Notes: generated by a model not told the origin, from the letters alone. Shown: positions 36,552 through 46,759, counted from the stretch's first letter. The stretch is 64,000 nucleotides of DNA from an uncultured Pelagibacteraceae bacterium (GCA_902572345.1 CACGEW010000001.1:62001-126000), one strand, 5' to 3'. Numbers and translations are program-made.

Positions 36552-37877
36552 ATGAATAAGATAGTTCATTTAATAATTTTTATTTTATTAAGCAGTTGTT
36601 CATTTGATGATAAATCTGGAATATGGAAAAATTCAAGTAAAACTTCAAAAAAAGAAAAATCATTATTTAACGATTTTAAAACACTTTCTTCAGAAAAAAG
36701 AAATTTCGACCGTGTAATATTACCGAAAAAAAACTTTGTTTTTATATTAGATAAAAAAATTAATAATAAAAATTGGAAGGATATATTTTCTAGCAAAACG
36801 AATAATTTGGCAAACTTTACAATAGCCGATCAAAATAAATTAATTTTTAAAAGCAAAAAACTTAACAGAGAGGAACTGAGTGAAAATATTTTGTACTATA
36901 AAAATCAAATAATTTTGAGTGATATAAGTGGATCAATAATCACATACTCATTAGAAAAGAAAAAAATTATATCAAAATTTAATTTTTATAAAAAAAAATA
37001 TAAAAAGATAAATAAAAAACTAAATTTCATTATTGAAGATAATATAGTTTATGTTTCTGATAACATAGGTTTTTTATATGCTATCAGTTTAAAAGAAAAT
37101 AAGATTATTTGGGCAAAAAATTTTAAAAAACCATTTAGGTCAAATTTAAAGATATTTAATAATAAAATAATAACCTCAAATGAAAATAGTGATTTGTATT
37201 TTCTAAATAAATTAAATGGAGATATTATAAGATTAATTCCAACAGAGGAAACAACAGTAAAAAATGAATTCAAAAACAATCTTTCTCTAACTAATAATGC
37301 AATTTTTTTTATAAACACATTTGGATCTTTGTATTCAATTGACTTAAAGAGTATGAAAATTAATTGGTTTATAAATTTAAATCCTAATAGCAATTTAAAT
37401 TATGGAAATTTATTTATTGGAACAGAGGTAGTAAATAATGGTAAAATTATCGCAATTTCATCAAAGCGTTTTACTTATATTATAGATGCTTTAACTGGCT
37501 CTATATTATTTAAAAAAAATTTCTCACTTCAGATAAGACCAATTTTAATAAATAATTATCTTTTTTCAATCACTAAAAGCAATATGTTGTTAGCACTTGA
37601 TTTGGTGAGTGGAAATATAATTTATTCATTTAATTTGAATAAAAAAATAGCAGATTTTTTAAAAGTAAAGAAAAAAAATGTTGAAATAAAAAGTTTTGTA
37701 ATTGCAAATGATCATATTTTTGTTTTTTTGAAAAACTCCTTTTTTTTAAAATTAAACATTAATGGAGAATTGATGAATATTGATAAACTGCCATCCAAGA
37801 TAAATTCCAAACTAATATTTATCAATAATTCAATTGTATATTTAAATAACAAAAATAAAATTATTGAAGTAAACTAA
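36552..37877 (+). CDS. bamB: outer-membrane assembly lipoprotein BamB-like (PQQ/WD-like repeats)
   Basis: 441 residues. A lipoprotein signal with the lipobox LSSC puts the lipidated Cys at 16. The rest is a beta-propeller of repeats such as GFLYAISLKENKIIWAKNF, LYFLNKLNGDI and LYSIDLKSMKINWFINL, the PQQ-like pattern of BamB, which supports outer-membrane protein insertion by BamA. Low sequence conservation is normal for this family. It sits behind the YfgM-like gene; the usual next gene der is absent, and purF meets it tail to tail with a four-base CTAA. Confidence 0.82.
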   Translation: MNKIVHLIIFILLSSCSFDDKSGIWKNSSKTSKKEKSLFNDFKTLSSEKRNFDRVILPKKNFVFILDKKINNKNWKDIFSSKTNNLANFTIADQNKLIFKSKKLNREELSENILYYKNQIILSDISGSIITYSLEKKKIISKFNFYKKKYKKINKKLNFIIEDNIVYVSDNIGFLYAISLKENKIIWAKNFKKPFRSNLKIFNNKIITSNENSDLYFLNKLNGDIIRLIPTEETTVKNEFKNNLSLTNNAIFFINTFGSLYSIDLKSMKINWFINLNPNSNLNYGNLFIGTEVVNNGKIIAISSKRFTYIIDALTGSILFKKNFSLQIRPILINNYLFSITKSNMLLALDLVSGNIIYSFNLNKKIADFLKVKKKNVEIKSFVIANDHIFVFLKNSFFLKLNINGELMNIDKLPSKINSKLIFINNSIVYLNNKNKIIEVN

Positions 37878-39343
37878 TTGCTAGATTTACCACTTAATAA
37901 AGATAATTGTCTTATCTTTAGCCCTTTTAAATTATCTTGAGGTTCCACAGGATATTCTCCAGTGAAATAATGATCGCTAAATTGGGGAATATTTGAATTT
38001 CTTTTCTCTTCAATAAGCGCTTTATATAAACCATTCAAACTTAAAAATTTTAAACTTTGTGCATTTATAGATTCACACATTTTTTTATTGTCTTTATTAT
38101 GAGCTAACAGCTCCTCTTTTGTGGGCATGTCTACGCCATAGAAATCAGGGTATTTTATTTCTGGACAAGCTATTCTCACGTGTACTTCTCTCGCTCCGCT
38201 TTCATAGAGCATTTTTACAATTTTTTTACAAGTAGTTCCTCTAACTAAAGAGTCATCAATTAATATAATTGATTTATTTTTAACTGTAGTTTTAGTTGCG
38301 CTTAATTTTAATTTTACCCCTAAGCTTCTAATGCTTTGAGTAGGCTCGATAAATGTTCGTCCCACATAATGGTTTCTTATTAAACCAAGTTCAAATTTCT
38401 TTTTTGATTGTTGCGCATAACCTAAGGCAGCTGGAACACCAGAGTCTGGTACTGGTACTATTAAATCAGCACTGATATCTGTTTCTTTGGCAAGTTCAAT
38501 ACCTAGATTTTTTCTATATTCATAAGCACACTTATTATTAATTAGACTATCTGGTCTAGCAAAATAAATAAATTCAAAAACACAAGGTCTTGGTTTATGT
38601 TTAGGAAACGGTTTTATTGATTCAAGTTTATCTTTTTCGATAATAACTATTTCACCATTTTCTACTTCTCTAATAAATTTAGCCCCAACGATATCTAATG
38701 CACATGTTTCGGAGGCAAAAATATATGAATTTTTAAGTTTTCCTATAACTAACGGTCTGATGCCAAAAGGATCTCTAACGCCGACTAATTTTTTATTAGT
38801 CATTAAAATTAATGAATAACCTCCTTGTATTTGAAAAAGAGCATCAATTAATTTATCAATAAATTTAACCCTATTAGACTTTGCTATTAGTTGAACTATT
38901 GTTTCGGTATCGCTGGTTGTTCTAAAGATAGCTCCATCTTTCACTAATAATTCTCGCAGAGATAATGCATTTGTAAGATTTCCATTATGGGCAATGCTTA
39001 ATCCTCCCATATGTAAATCAGCAAAGAAAGGTTGAATATTTCTCAATGAAGTCTCTCCCGTTGTAGAGTAGCGATTATGTCCGATAGCAAAATGCCCAGG
39101 CAATTTTTTTAATGTCTCTGGGTCAGTAAAGTGATCACCGACTAAACCTTGCCTTTTTTCAGAATGATAATTTTTACTATCAAAAGAAACTATTCCACAT
39201 CCTTCCTGACCTCTATGTTGTAAGGCATGCAATCCTAGAGCAACTAATGCTGAGGCATCTTCGTGATTTGAAACACCAAAAATACCGCACTCTTCTCTCA
39301 ATTTATCTAAATTATATTTTTTCAATTTTTTCTTTTGTATCAA
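37874..39343 (-). CDS. purF: amidophosphoribosyltransferase
   Basis: First step of purine synthesis: PRPP plus glutamine to phosphoribosylamine. 489 residues. The nucleophile Cys of the glutaminase is C19 (EECGIFG), so an 18-residue propeptide must be removed. The PRPP site is ILIDDSLVRGTTC, and VPDSGVPAALGYAQ is also typical. Where the Bacillus-type enzyme has iron-sulfur ligands (CFTGDYP-like), this one reads YFTGEYP. The start lies 32 bases inside the end of cvpA, the same gene pair as in E. coli. Confidence 0.96.
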   Translation of the reverse strand: MIQKKKLKKYNLDKLREECGIFGVSNHEDASALVALGLHALQHRGQEGCGIVSFDSKNYHSEKRQGLVGDHFTDPETLKKLPGHFAIGHNRYSTTGETSLRNIQPFFADLHMGGLSIAHNGNLTNALSLRELLVKDGAIFRTTSDTETIVQLIAKSNRVKFIDKLIDALFQIQGGYSLILMTNKKLVGVRDPFGIRPLVIGKLKNSYIFASETCALDIVGAKFIREVENGEIVIIEKDKLESIKPFPKHKPRPCVFEFIYFARPDSLINNKCAYEYRKNLGIELAKETDISADLIVPVPDSGVPAALGYAQQSKKKFELGLIRNHYVGRTFIEPTQSIRSLGVKLKLSATKTTVKNKSIILIDDSLVRGTTCKKIVKMLYESGAREVHVRIACPEIKYPDFYGVDMPTKEELLAHNKDNKKMCESINAQSLKFLSLNGLYKALIEEKRNSNIPQFSDHYFTGEYPVEPQDNLKGLKIRQLSLLSGKSSN

Positions 39344-39857
39344 TAAAATCTTCGTTTGTTGGAAATTCTTCTATCAAAATTTCACTTCCTCTGTTTATAA
39401 AATTAAATGACACCGCACTCTCTGCTGATATACCCCAATTTTGATAAGGATAAAACCAATTAAAAATAGAAAATAAACATACGGACACAATATATCCTTT
39501 AAAAAAACCAAATATAAATCCAAATCCTTTGTCGATGGAGCCTACTCCAGTCCATGTAACTGCTCTACTCAAAGTTTTACCAAGTAGGATTATCACGAAA
39601 AGAGTTAAAGTAAATATTCCAATTCCTAAACCAATATTATTTATAAAGTCAGACTCTATATATTCACTTACAGAAGGCTGAAATTTTGGAACAAGTATGA
39701 TTGTTACAATAGTAGAAAGCACCCATTTCATAAATGAAATTAAACTAAGCGAAAATCCTTTTACAAAACACTGAATAACATTATATATTAATATTACTAA
39801 AAAAAATAAGTCAAATAAATTTAAAATATCTAGCAAGTCATTAAAAAAATTTACCAT
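39312..39857 (-). CDS. cvpA: CvpA family membrane protein
   Basis: 181 residues with four hydrophobic segments and the family pattern FDLFFLVILIYNVIQCFVKGFSLS..., a WVLSTIV stretch and the GIDKGFGFIFGFFKG-like turn (here GSIDKGFGFIFGFFKGY). Known as colicin V production protein; later work links it to envelope homeostasis. It overlaps purF by 32 bases and its start overlaps the stop of the RND exporter gene by one base (TAATG on the minus strand), so exporter, cvpA and purF form one transcription unit. Confidence 0.88.
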   Translation of the reverse strand: MVNFFNDLLDILNLFDLFFLVILIYNVIQCFVKGFSLSLISFMKWVLSTIVTIILVPKFQPSVSEYIESDFINNIGLGIGIFTLTLFVIILLGKTLSRAVTWTGVGSIDKGFGFIFGFFKGYIVSVCLFSIFNWFYPYQNWGISAESAVSFNFINRGSEILIEEFPTNEDFIDTKEKIEKI

Positions 39858-42337
39858 TAAATCTTGTTGTCTTCTTCTTCACCAAATGGTCTGAGAGTAA
39901 TTATTAATTTTGGTAATAAAGTAAGCACCGATATCATAGCTAATAACATTGCTATTCCTGTAAATACGCCAAAATAAATTGTTGGAATGAAATTAGATAA
40001 AATTAAAATTGAAAAACCAAATACAATAGTTATTGAAGTATTTAAAATAGCAACTCCTACAGTATTATGACATCTATCTAACGTCATGTTATAATTTTTA
40101 ATTTTTTTAAATTCTTCCCTAAATCTGTAAATGTAATGAATGCTGTTGTCCACAGCTATACCGATGGTGATTGCAGCTATAGTAATAGTCATCATATCTA
40201 AAGGAATCTCAACAAATCCAATTATTCCTAAAATAAAAAAAGCCGCAATGAAATTAGGGACAATACCAATTAATGAAAGAATTTTATTTCTAAACAAAAC
40301 GAAAAACATTACATAGATTCCAAATATTACAATACCTAATGTAAGAATTTGAGATTTAAATAAACTTTGTAATAAATTATTAAATAGGATGAGAACTCCG
40401 GCCAACTTATATTCATCCGTTTTTAGATTTAACTTATTATTTAAATCTAAATTAATTTTTTTGATTAAATCATTTCTTCTTAAATCTTTTAATGAGTCTT
40501 TAATTCTAACGCTAATCCTTGCCTCATCTTTTTCAACTGAAATATAAGGTAATACAATTTCTGTTTTTATTTCTTGGGGAATTTTACTATATAAAACTGC
40601 TATTTCTAAACTTTGCAGTTCTTTATTATTCAGATCTTCTGCCACTCTTAATATAGAACCAAAAGATAAAACTTTCCCGATTTCTGGCAAAGAGTCAAGG
40701 TAATCATGAACTTTAATAATCTTATCCATTTTATCTCTTGTAAACCAATATTTAGCTTTATCTTCATTTGCATTATTAGGCTCTTCCCATTCTTCAAATT
40801 CGTCGTCATCCTTAGATGACTGGTTGATTTTTTTTGGAAATTTAAGAATTACATTAAGTGGAGTAGTACCGCCTAGGTCCTCATCAATTTTTTTCATACC
40901 TTTATAAATTTCAGTTTCTTTATCAAAATAATTTATAAAGCTATTTTCGACTTCTAATTTAAAAATACCTATAATGCTAAATATAATAACTATAATAGTA
41001 GACCCAAAAATTAAAAAATCATTTTTTTTTGTAAATGAACCTAACGATGATGTGATGATTGATTTTTCTGTGTCTTTAATACCAACCTCATTGTCTTTTG
41101 AAAGTAAATTTATTAATGAGGGCAACAATAAAAAAGTAACTAATAAAGAAACTATTAAACCTAAAGTCATCATCCAACCAAAATCAATAATCGGTTTAAT
41201 TCCACTAAAAACTAAAGATAGAAAAGCACATATTGTAGTAAGAACAGTATAAAGTATGGGAAGCATCATTTTTTTACTAGCTTCAAAAACTGATTGTGCA
41301 ACTGTCAATTCTTGAAATTCTTTTCTTAATTGTAAAAATCTAACTGTAAGATGAATGTTCATTGCCATGTTAAGTATCAACATTAAAGCGATAAAGTTTG
41401 AAGAAATAACCGTAACTTTCCATCCTATTAAACCTAAAAGACCAATCATAATTATTACTGAGGTTGCACAACCTAATAGTGGCATAATTACCCACTTCAA
41501 ACTTCTAAAAATTAACCAAAGAGTCAAAATAATAAAAATAAATACTCCAATTCCAAATACTATTATATCACTTTTGATGAAACTCATCATATCATCAGCA
41601 ATCATAGGAATACCACCAAGATGAATTTTTGCATTATCTCCATATTTTGCAATTACATCTCTAATTTCAGATATATTTTGATGATTTCTTTTATTGTATA
41701 AATTTTTATATTTTTCGTACTCTTTTACAAATGATTTATAATTTTTTTTTTCTTCTTTTGTTAATCCAGTATCGATTAATTGATTAAAATATTTTTCTTT
41801 AACTTTTACGAATTCAGTAAGTCTAGCGTCTTTTTTTAGATAGATTACAATTCCAGAAGTTTTTCCATCTTCACTAATTACATAATCTTTGTAGATAGGA
41901 CTGTTGATGATTTCTTCAAAACCTCTTTTTCTATCTATTTCTGGATATGCTAATGTTTTATAATTCTTTAATCTTTCCATTAAGCTCTCATCAGTACTTT
42001 TGAGTAGAGGAACATCGATAACAGTTATTACGCTGTCCACCCAAGTTAATTTTTCAATTTTTGATTTTAATAATTGAAGATTTAATATTGTCTCTTTTTC
42101 AGTAAAACTTGAAACTGGAGTGTAAGTTAAAACTAGAAAATCTTTAGATCCATAAGTTTCGTTAACTTCTCTTAAATATTTTAGATCAGGGTCTCCCTCA
42201 AGTAAAAGTGCGTCAGAAGAGGCATCTAAGTTAAAGTTTTTAGAATGATAAAGGGAAAAAATGATAATAGTTATTAAAAAAAGTAGAGTAATTTTTGAAA
42301 AATCTGTTACAATTTTTTTATAAATTCTTGCAAACAT
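39857..42337 (-). CDS. RND superfamily exporter (MMPL-like)
   Basis: 826 residues with about twelve membrane spans in two halves, each with a large periplasmic loop, the single-polypeptide RND layout of hopanoid or lipid exporters and uncharacterised relatives. LDASSDALLLEGDPDLKY after helix 1 and the IAVDNSIHYIYRFREE segment in helix 10-11 are hallmark motifs. Substrate unknown; lipids are a reasonable guess. The gene leads a unit with cvpA and purF. Confidence 0.85.
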   Translation of the reverse strand: MFARIYKKIVTDFSKITLLFLITIIIFSLYHSKNFNLDASSDALLLEGDPDLKYLREVNETYGSKDFLVLTYTPVSSFTEKETILNLQLLKSKIEKLTWVDSVITVIDVPLLKSTDESLMERLKNYKTLAYPEIDRKRGFEEIINSPIYKDYVISEDGKTSGIVIYLKKDARLTEFVKVKEKYFNQLIDTGLTKEEKKNYKSFVKEYEKYKNLYNKRNHQNISEIRDVIAKYGDNAKIHLGGIPMIADDMMSFIKSDIIVFGIGVFIFIILTLWLIFRSLKWVIMPLLGCATSVIIMIGLLGLIGWKVTVISSNFIALMLILNMAMNIHLTVRFLQLRKEFQELTVAQSVFEASKKMMLPILYTVLTTICAFLSLVFSGIKPIIDFGWMMTLGLIVSLLVTFLLLPSLINLLSKDNEVGIKDTEKSIITSSLGSFTKKNDFLIFGSTIIVIIFSIIGIFKLEVENSFINYFDKETEIYKGMKKIDEDLGGTTPLNVILKFPKKINQSSKDDDEFEEWEEPNNANEDKAKYWFTRDKMDKIIKVHDYLDSLPEIGKVLSFGSILRVAEDLNNKELQSLEIAVLYSKIPQEIKTEIVLPYISVEKDEARISVRIKDSLKDLRRNDLIKKINLDLNNKLNLKTDEYKLAGVLILFNNLLQSLFKSQILTLGIVIFGIYVMFFVLFRNKILSLIGIVPNFIAAFFILGIIGFVEIPLDMMTITIAAITIGIAVDNSIHYIYRFREEFKKIKNYNMTLDRCHNTVGVAILNTSITIVFGFSILILSNFIPTIYFGVFTGIAMLLAMISVLTLLPKLIITLRPFGEEEDNKI

Positions 42338-42390
42338 AGGAACATTTCAGATATATCCTAATTTTTTTATAACTAAAGTAAAAACTGAGG

Positions 42391-43818
42391 CTAATTTTTA
42401 CTTAAATCTTTGAATTTTGTATAAATCCCCTCAAACTCAACTTTTACAGTTCCTGTGGGCCCATGTCTTTGTTTTCCTAAAATAATATCAGCTAGTCCAT
42501 TTACATCGTTCATTTTAGATTGCCATTCTGCGTGCTCTATTGAGCCTAATTTAGGTTGTTTTCTTTCAAGATAATAAGCTTCTCTATATACAAACATGAC
42601 AACGTCTGCGTCCTGTTCGATAGAGCCAGATTCTCTTAAATCAGCCAATTGAGGTTGTTTGTCATCTCTTTGTTCAACAGCTCTAGATAATTGCGATAAA
42701 GCTAAAACTGGCACTGAAAGTTCTTTAGCTAACGCTTTAAGTCCTTGCGTGATTTCTGAGATTTCTTGAACACGACCATCGTTTTTATTAGAACTTGATC
42801 TCATTAATTGAATGTAATCGACTACAATTAAATTTAAACCAAATAATCTTTTTATTCTTCTCGCTCTATTACTTAATGTTGCAATAGTAATTGCTGGAGT
42901 TTCATCAATGTATAAAGGAAGATTATAAATATTTCTGGATGTTTCGATATATCTATTAATTTCTTCTTCCGTTACTTTTCCTCTTCTGATGTCATCAGAT
43001 TTTATTTTAGCTTGCTCTGATAAAATTCTGGTTGATAATTGTTCAGAGGACATTTCAAGAGAAAAAAAAGCTACTGATGATTTTTCCTCACGTTTCAAAA
43101 TATTTTGAGCAGCATTATAGGCAATATTTGTAGCAAGAGCAGTTTTTCCCATTGAAGGCCTTCCAGCTAATATAATCAAATCTGATTTATGTAACCCTCC
43201 TAATTTTTCATCTAAATCTGTTAAACCTGTAGGAACACCTATTATACCTTGATCACTTTGCATAGCCATAGTAGCCATATTGATGGTTTGATCTAAAGCT
43301 TGATTAAATTTTAAAAAAGATTGAGAAAAACTTCCTCTTTCAGCTAAATCAAAGAGAGATCTCTCTGTATCTTCAATAATATTTTCAGCATTTTGCTCTT
43401 GAGAATTTGCATTTAAAGTATCATCAGATAGTTTGTCTGAAATTTGCACCAACTCTCTTCTTAAATACATTTCATGAATTACTTTTGCATAATCAATTGC
43501 CTGTTTCGATGAGCTAGAAAACCTAGTAAGTTTTACAAGGTATTCAGTTCCACCAACCTCATTTAACATGTTATCCTTTTCAAAAAAATTCTTGAGAGTA
43601 ATTGGGTTAGCTATCATTCCTTTATTATTTAAACTTTCAATTACCTCATAAATTTTAATGTGAGCAGGGTCATAAAAAATTTTTGAATTTACTATTGTTG
43701 AAACTTCATCAATTATATCGTTATTTACTAAAATTGAACCAATTAGTGCTTGCTCAGCCTCCAAATTAGACGGTTGTCTGCTCTCTATTGAATCTTTTAG
43801 GGACTTAATTTCTTTCAC
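42391..43818 (-). CDS. dnaB: replicative DNA helicase
   Basis: The hexameric helicase of the replication fork, 475 residues. N-terminal domain starting PSNLEAEQALIGSIL, then the RecA-like motor with Walker A AGRPSMGKTALA, the FSLEMSSEQLS segment, and DYIQLM. The C-terminal region contains the typical LSQLSRAVEQR and DLRESGSIEQDADVV stretches. It lies 73 bases downstream of the rplI operon, and no intein or other insertion interrupts it. Confidence 0.97.
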   Translation of the reverse strand: MKEIKSLKDSIESRQPSNLEAEQALIGSILVNNDIIDEVSTIVNSKIFYDPAHIKIYEVIESLNNKGMIANPITLKNFFEKDNMLNEVGGTEYLVKLTRFSSSSKQAIDYAKVIHEMYLRRELVQISDKLSDDTLNANSQEQNAENIIEDTERSLFDLAERGSFSQSFLKFNQALDQTINMATMAMQSDQGIIGVPTGLTDLDEKLGGLHKSDLIILAGRPSMGKTALATNIAYNAAQNILKREEKSSVAFFSLEMSSEQLSTRILSEQAKIKSDDIRRGKVTEEEINRYIETSRNIYNLPLYIDETPAITIATLSNRARRIKRLFGLNLIVVDYIQLMRSSSNKNDGRVQEISEITQGLKALAKELSVPVLALSQLSRAVEQRDDKQPQLADLRESGSIEQDADVVMFVYREAYYLERKQPKLGSIEHAEWQSKMNDVNGLADIILGKQRHGPTGTVKVEFEGIYTKFKDLSKN

Positions 43819-43891
43819 AATTAATAATAGAATATCAAATTGTTGTATAAAGAGAAAAGTTACACACTTATTTCGGTAGACTGTGGAAAAG

Positions 43892-44347
43892 TTATTTAGA
43901 TTGTACTTTATCTACTTTAATAGAAATACTAGTTTTAACTTCAGAGTGGAAATTTATTTCAGCTTTAAAAGTTCCGATTTTATTTAATTCATCCTTAAGA
44001 ATTATTTGAGAAGGGCTTACTTCTGCTTTAGTTTTTTCTTTAATTAAATTTGTAATTTCCTTAGGTTTGATTGATCCATATAGTTCACCATTTTCCTTAC
44101 TTTCTTTAACAAATACGAAGGTTTTATTTTGAACTAGTTTTGCAATGTCTTTATATTTATTTTTTATTTCTTGATTTTTTTTGATTAGTTGATCTTTTTT
44201 TTTATTAACCAGTTCTAAATTTTCTTTATTAAATCTTAGGGCTTTTCCTTTTTTCAAAAGAAAGTTTCGACCATAGCCATTTTTTACATTAACCTTATCA
44301 CCGATACTTCCTAGATTAAGGATATTTTCTAATAAGATTATTTCCAT
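43892..44347 (-). CDS. rplI: 50S ribosomal protein L9
   Basis: 151 residues; the N-terminal domain begins MEIILLENILNLGSIGDKV and has NGYGRNFLLKKGKA, the family signature. A Lys-rich connecting helix leads to a C-terminal domain with GELYGSIKPKEI. The first base of its start is the last base of the rpsR stop, so translation is coupled in the rpsF-rpsR-rplI order. Confidence 0.95.
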   Translation of the reverse strand: MEIILLENILNLGSIGDKVNVKNGYGRNFLLKKGKALRFNKENLELVNKKKDQLIKKNQEIKNKYKDIAKLVQNKTFVFVKESKENGELYGSIKPKEITNLIKEKTKAEVSPSQIILKDELNKIGTFKAEINFHSEVKTSISIKVDKVQSK

Positions 44348-44619
44348 TAGATTAATCCTAAGATTTTTGCTTTTTTAATTTCTTTTGTTAGTTTTCTTTG
44401 TTTACTAAAAGAAACAGACGTGATTTTTGAAGATATAATTTTTCCGTTGTCAGAAACGTATTTTCTCAATAGACTGATATTTTTATAATCAATGACTGGA
44501 GCGTTCTTTATTGATAAAGGACATTTTTTTGAAAACCTAGAGTCACTTTTCTGAAATAAACTGAGTTTATTAAGTGAATTTGATCCTCTCTTTTTAAAAT
44601 TTTTATTTTTTCTTTTCAT
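44347..44619 (-). CDS. rpsR: 30S ribosomal protein S18
   Basis: 90 residues with a basic N-terminal tail. The conserved core is IDYKNISLLRKYVSDNGKIIS followed by SKQRKLTKEIKKAKILGLI, as in S18. The usual cysteines are partly retained as CPLSIKNAP. It lies between rpsF and rplI, the standard bacterial order. Confidence 0.95.
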   Translation of the reverse strand: MKRKNKNFKKRGSNSLNKLSLFQKSDSRFSKKCPLSIKNAPVIDYKNISLLRKYVSDNGKIISSKITSVSFSKQRKLTKEIKKAKILGLI

Positions 44620-44624
44620 AGCAT

Positions 44625-44948
44625 CTACTTAGTTTTTGAAAAAAATTCATTTTTGGTATCTAATTTTTTGTATTTCACAACTAGATGTCTTATTATAGAA
44701 TTGTCTAAATTAACTCTTTTTTTAATCTCATCTAATGTTATTTTACTTCCTTCAAACTTATAATGTATAAAAAATCCTTTTTTAAAATTTTTTATTTTAT
44801 TAGCTAAATTCAACAATCCCCATTCTTCAATTTTCATAACCTTTCCAGAGGCATCATTAATTACTTGGTTGTATTTTTCTTTAACGTTTTTTATTTCTTT
44901 ATCCGCTAAATCCTGTTTTAATATTAAAGTATTTTCGTAAAAACCCAT
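44625..44948 (-). CDS. rpsF: 30S ribosomal protein S6
   Basis: 107 residues. Y-E-N-T/LIL at the start, WGLLNLANKIKNFKKGFFIHYKFEG (the RRLAY-KKGYY-like core, here less conserved) and SIIRHLVVK identify S6. It is the first gene of the rpsF-rpsR-rplI unit. I looked for the S6:S18 leader motif in its upstream region and did not find it. Confidence 0.93.
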   Translation of the reverse strand: MGFYENTLILKQDLADKEIKNVKEKYNQVINDASGKVMKIEEWGLLNLANKIKNFKKGFFIHYKFEGSKITLDEIKKRVNLDNSIIRHLVVKYKKLDTKNEFFSKTK

Positions 44949-45009
44949 AATTTTGTAATAGTTAATAATATTATTTATTTATAAAAAGTGGTTTATACTA
45001 TAAAGATCA

Positions 45010-45037
45010 ATTATATCAATACTAATAATTATTTGAA
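45010..45037 (-). promoter_or_regulatory. candidate promoter of rpsF-rpsR-rplI
   Basis: On the minus strand TTCAAA (45037-45032) and TATAAT (45015-45010) are 16 bases apart. Transcription would start near 45003 and leave a leader of about 55 bases. The site lies in the 101-base spacer to the divergent fabD gene. Confidence 0.35.
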
Positions 45038-45049
45038 TTACGTAACAAT

Positions 45050-45991
45050 ATGAGCGCTTTATTATTCCCAGGCCAAGGATCTCAGGTAGTCGGCATGGGA
45101 TCTGAGTTTTATAAAAAATTTGATCTTGTTAAAGATATATTTCACTTAGCAGATAAAAAACTTAATTTTTCTATTTCTAAAATAATATTAGAAGGCCCAG
45201 AAACTGAATTACAACTCACTAAAAATACTCAACCAGCAATTTTAACTGTAAGTTACTCAATCTTTAAAGTTTTGGAAGAGATTTACAAATTTAATTTTAG
45301 TAGGTTTAACTATTTTGCTGGACATTCTTTAGGTGAATATAGCGCTTTAGTTTGTGCCGATGCTTTAAATTTTGAAGATGCTTTATATTTATTACACGAA
45401 AGAGGAAAAGCTATGCAAAACGCTGTCCCACTAGGTAAGGGAAGCATGATAGCTGTGCTTGGACTAAATATTGAAGATATTAAAGATTTAATTAAACAAA
45501 AAGATGACATTAATGGTGTATGCGAAATTGCTAATGATAACGCTAACGGTCAAGTAATTATAAGTGGTGAAATAAACACTGTTGAAACATTCTCAAAAAT
45601 TCTGAAAGAAAAAAAAATTAAATCTATCCCTCTTAAAGTGAGCGCTCCTTTTCATTGTTCATTAATGAAACCAGCTGCTGTTCATATGGAGAAAAAAATA
45701 ACTAACACAGAATTTAAAAAACCCTCTTATCAGATTATTACTAATGTTACTGCTGATATAGAAAATGATCCAACAAGAATAAAAAAATTACTTGTAAATC
45801 AAATTTTTTCTACAGTAAAATGGAGAGAAAGCTTATTAAAAATGTTTAATCTAGGTGCAAAAAACTTTGTAGAAATAGGTCCAGGAAAAGCCTTAAGCGG
45901 AATGGTAAAAAGAACCCTGAAAAATGTAAATTCCTTTTCAATTAACACAATTGCTGATATTGAAAGTTTAAATGATGAATTTAAAAGATAA
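45050..45991 (+). CDS. fabD: malonyl-CoA:ACP transacylase
   Basis: Loads malonate onto acyl carrier protein for fatty acid synthesis. 313 residues. LLFPGQGSQ at 5-12, the nucleophile S93 in GHSLGEY, and H202 in SAPFHCSLM are the catalytic elements. It overlaps fabG by 20 bases and begins the fabD-fabG-acpP-gmk run. Confidence 0.97.
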   Translation: MSALLFPGQGSQVVGMGSEFYKKFDLVKDIFHLADKKLNFSISKIILEGPETELQLTKNTQPAILTVSYSIFKVLEEIYKFNFSRFNYFAGHSLGEYSALVCADALNFEDALYLLHERGKAMQNAVPLGKGSMIAVLGLNIEDIKDLIKQKDDINGVCEIANDNANGQVIISGEINTVETFSKILKEKKIKSIPLKVSAPFHCSLMKPAAVHMEKKITNTEFKKPSYQIITNVTADIENDPTRIKKLLVNQIFSTVKWRESLLKMFNLGAKNFVEIGPGKALSGMVKRTLKNVNSFSINTIADIESLNDEFKR

Positions 45992-46706
45992 AAAAATTTT
46001 AATCACTGGAGCGACGGGAGGAATAGGAAATAGCCTTGTTAAAAAATTTACAGATTATGGTTCAAAGGTAGTTGCCACTGGCACAAATGAAAAAAAATTA
46101 ATTAATTTAAAAGAGAAATTTCCAAGTGTTATAGCTGAAAAATTTAATTTGAGTGAGCACGAAAAAATCGAAGAATTTATTGAAAATATAAACAAACAAC
46201 TTGATGGAATAGATATTTTGATTAACAATGCAGGAATAACATTAGATGATCTTGCCATAAGACTAACCCAAGAAAAATGGAAAAAAGTGCTAGATATTAA
46301 TTTAACCTCCACTTTTTTAATGTGTAAGTTTGCTATTAAAAAAATGTTAAAGAAAAGGTATGGGAAAATAATCAATATTACATCAATAGTCGGACACACT
46401 GGTAATTTAGGGCAAGCAAATTATGCCTCCTCTAAAGCTGGTGTAATAGCTTTTTCAAAAAGTCTAGCGATCGAATACGCTAAAAAAAATATAAACGTTA
46501 ATTGTGTCTCTCCGGGATTTATCAAAACTGAGATGACAGATAAAATAAACGAAGATTTTAAAAAAATTTTAATCAGTAAAATACCCTCTGGAGACCTTGG
46601 CACAGGAGAAGATGTTTCAAATTGTGTGGCTTTTCTAGCTTCAGATATGGCAAAGTATATTAATGGAGAAACTATACATGTTAATGGTGGAATGTATATG
46701 TCTTGA
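45972..46706 (+). CDS. fabG: 3-oxoacyl-ACP reductase
   Basis: NADPH-dependent short-chain reductase of fatty acid synthesis, 244 residues (two adjacent ATG codons; the second gives 243). Cofactor motif TGATGGIG at 12-19, NNAG at 85-88, and the catalytic S138, Y151 and K155 (YASSKAG) are complete. It ends HVNGGMYMS, the usual C-terminus. It starts within the end of fabD. Confidence 0.96.
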   Translation: MMNLKDKKILITGATGGIGNSLVKKFTDYGSKVVATGTNEKKLINLKEKFPSVIAEKFNLSEHEKIEEFIENINKQLDGIDILINNAGITLDDLAIRLTQEKWKKVLDINLTSTFLMCKFAIKKMLKKRYGKIINITSIVGHTGNLGQANYASSKAGVIAFSKSLAIEYAKKNINVNCVSPGFIKTEMTDKINEDFKKILISKIPSGDLGTGEDVSNCVAFLASDMAKYINGETIHVNGGMYMS

Positions 46707-46759
46707 CAATTCTAATGAATAATTTAATAAGAATTTAAACTAATTTATGAAAGGATTTC

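Noticed and set aside
44949..45049. S6:S18 ribosomal leader upstream of rpsF
   Set aside because: I looked for a hairpin with the CCG-type bulge on the minus strand and found none.
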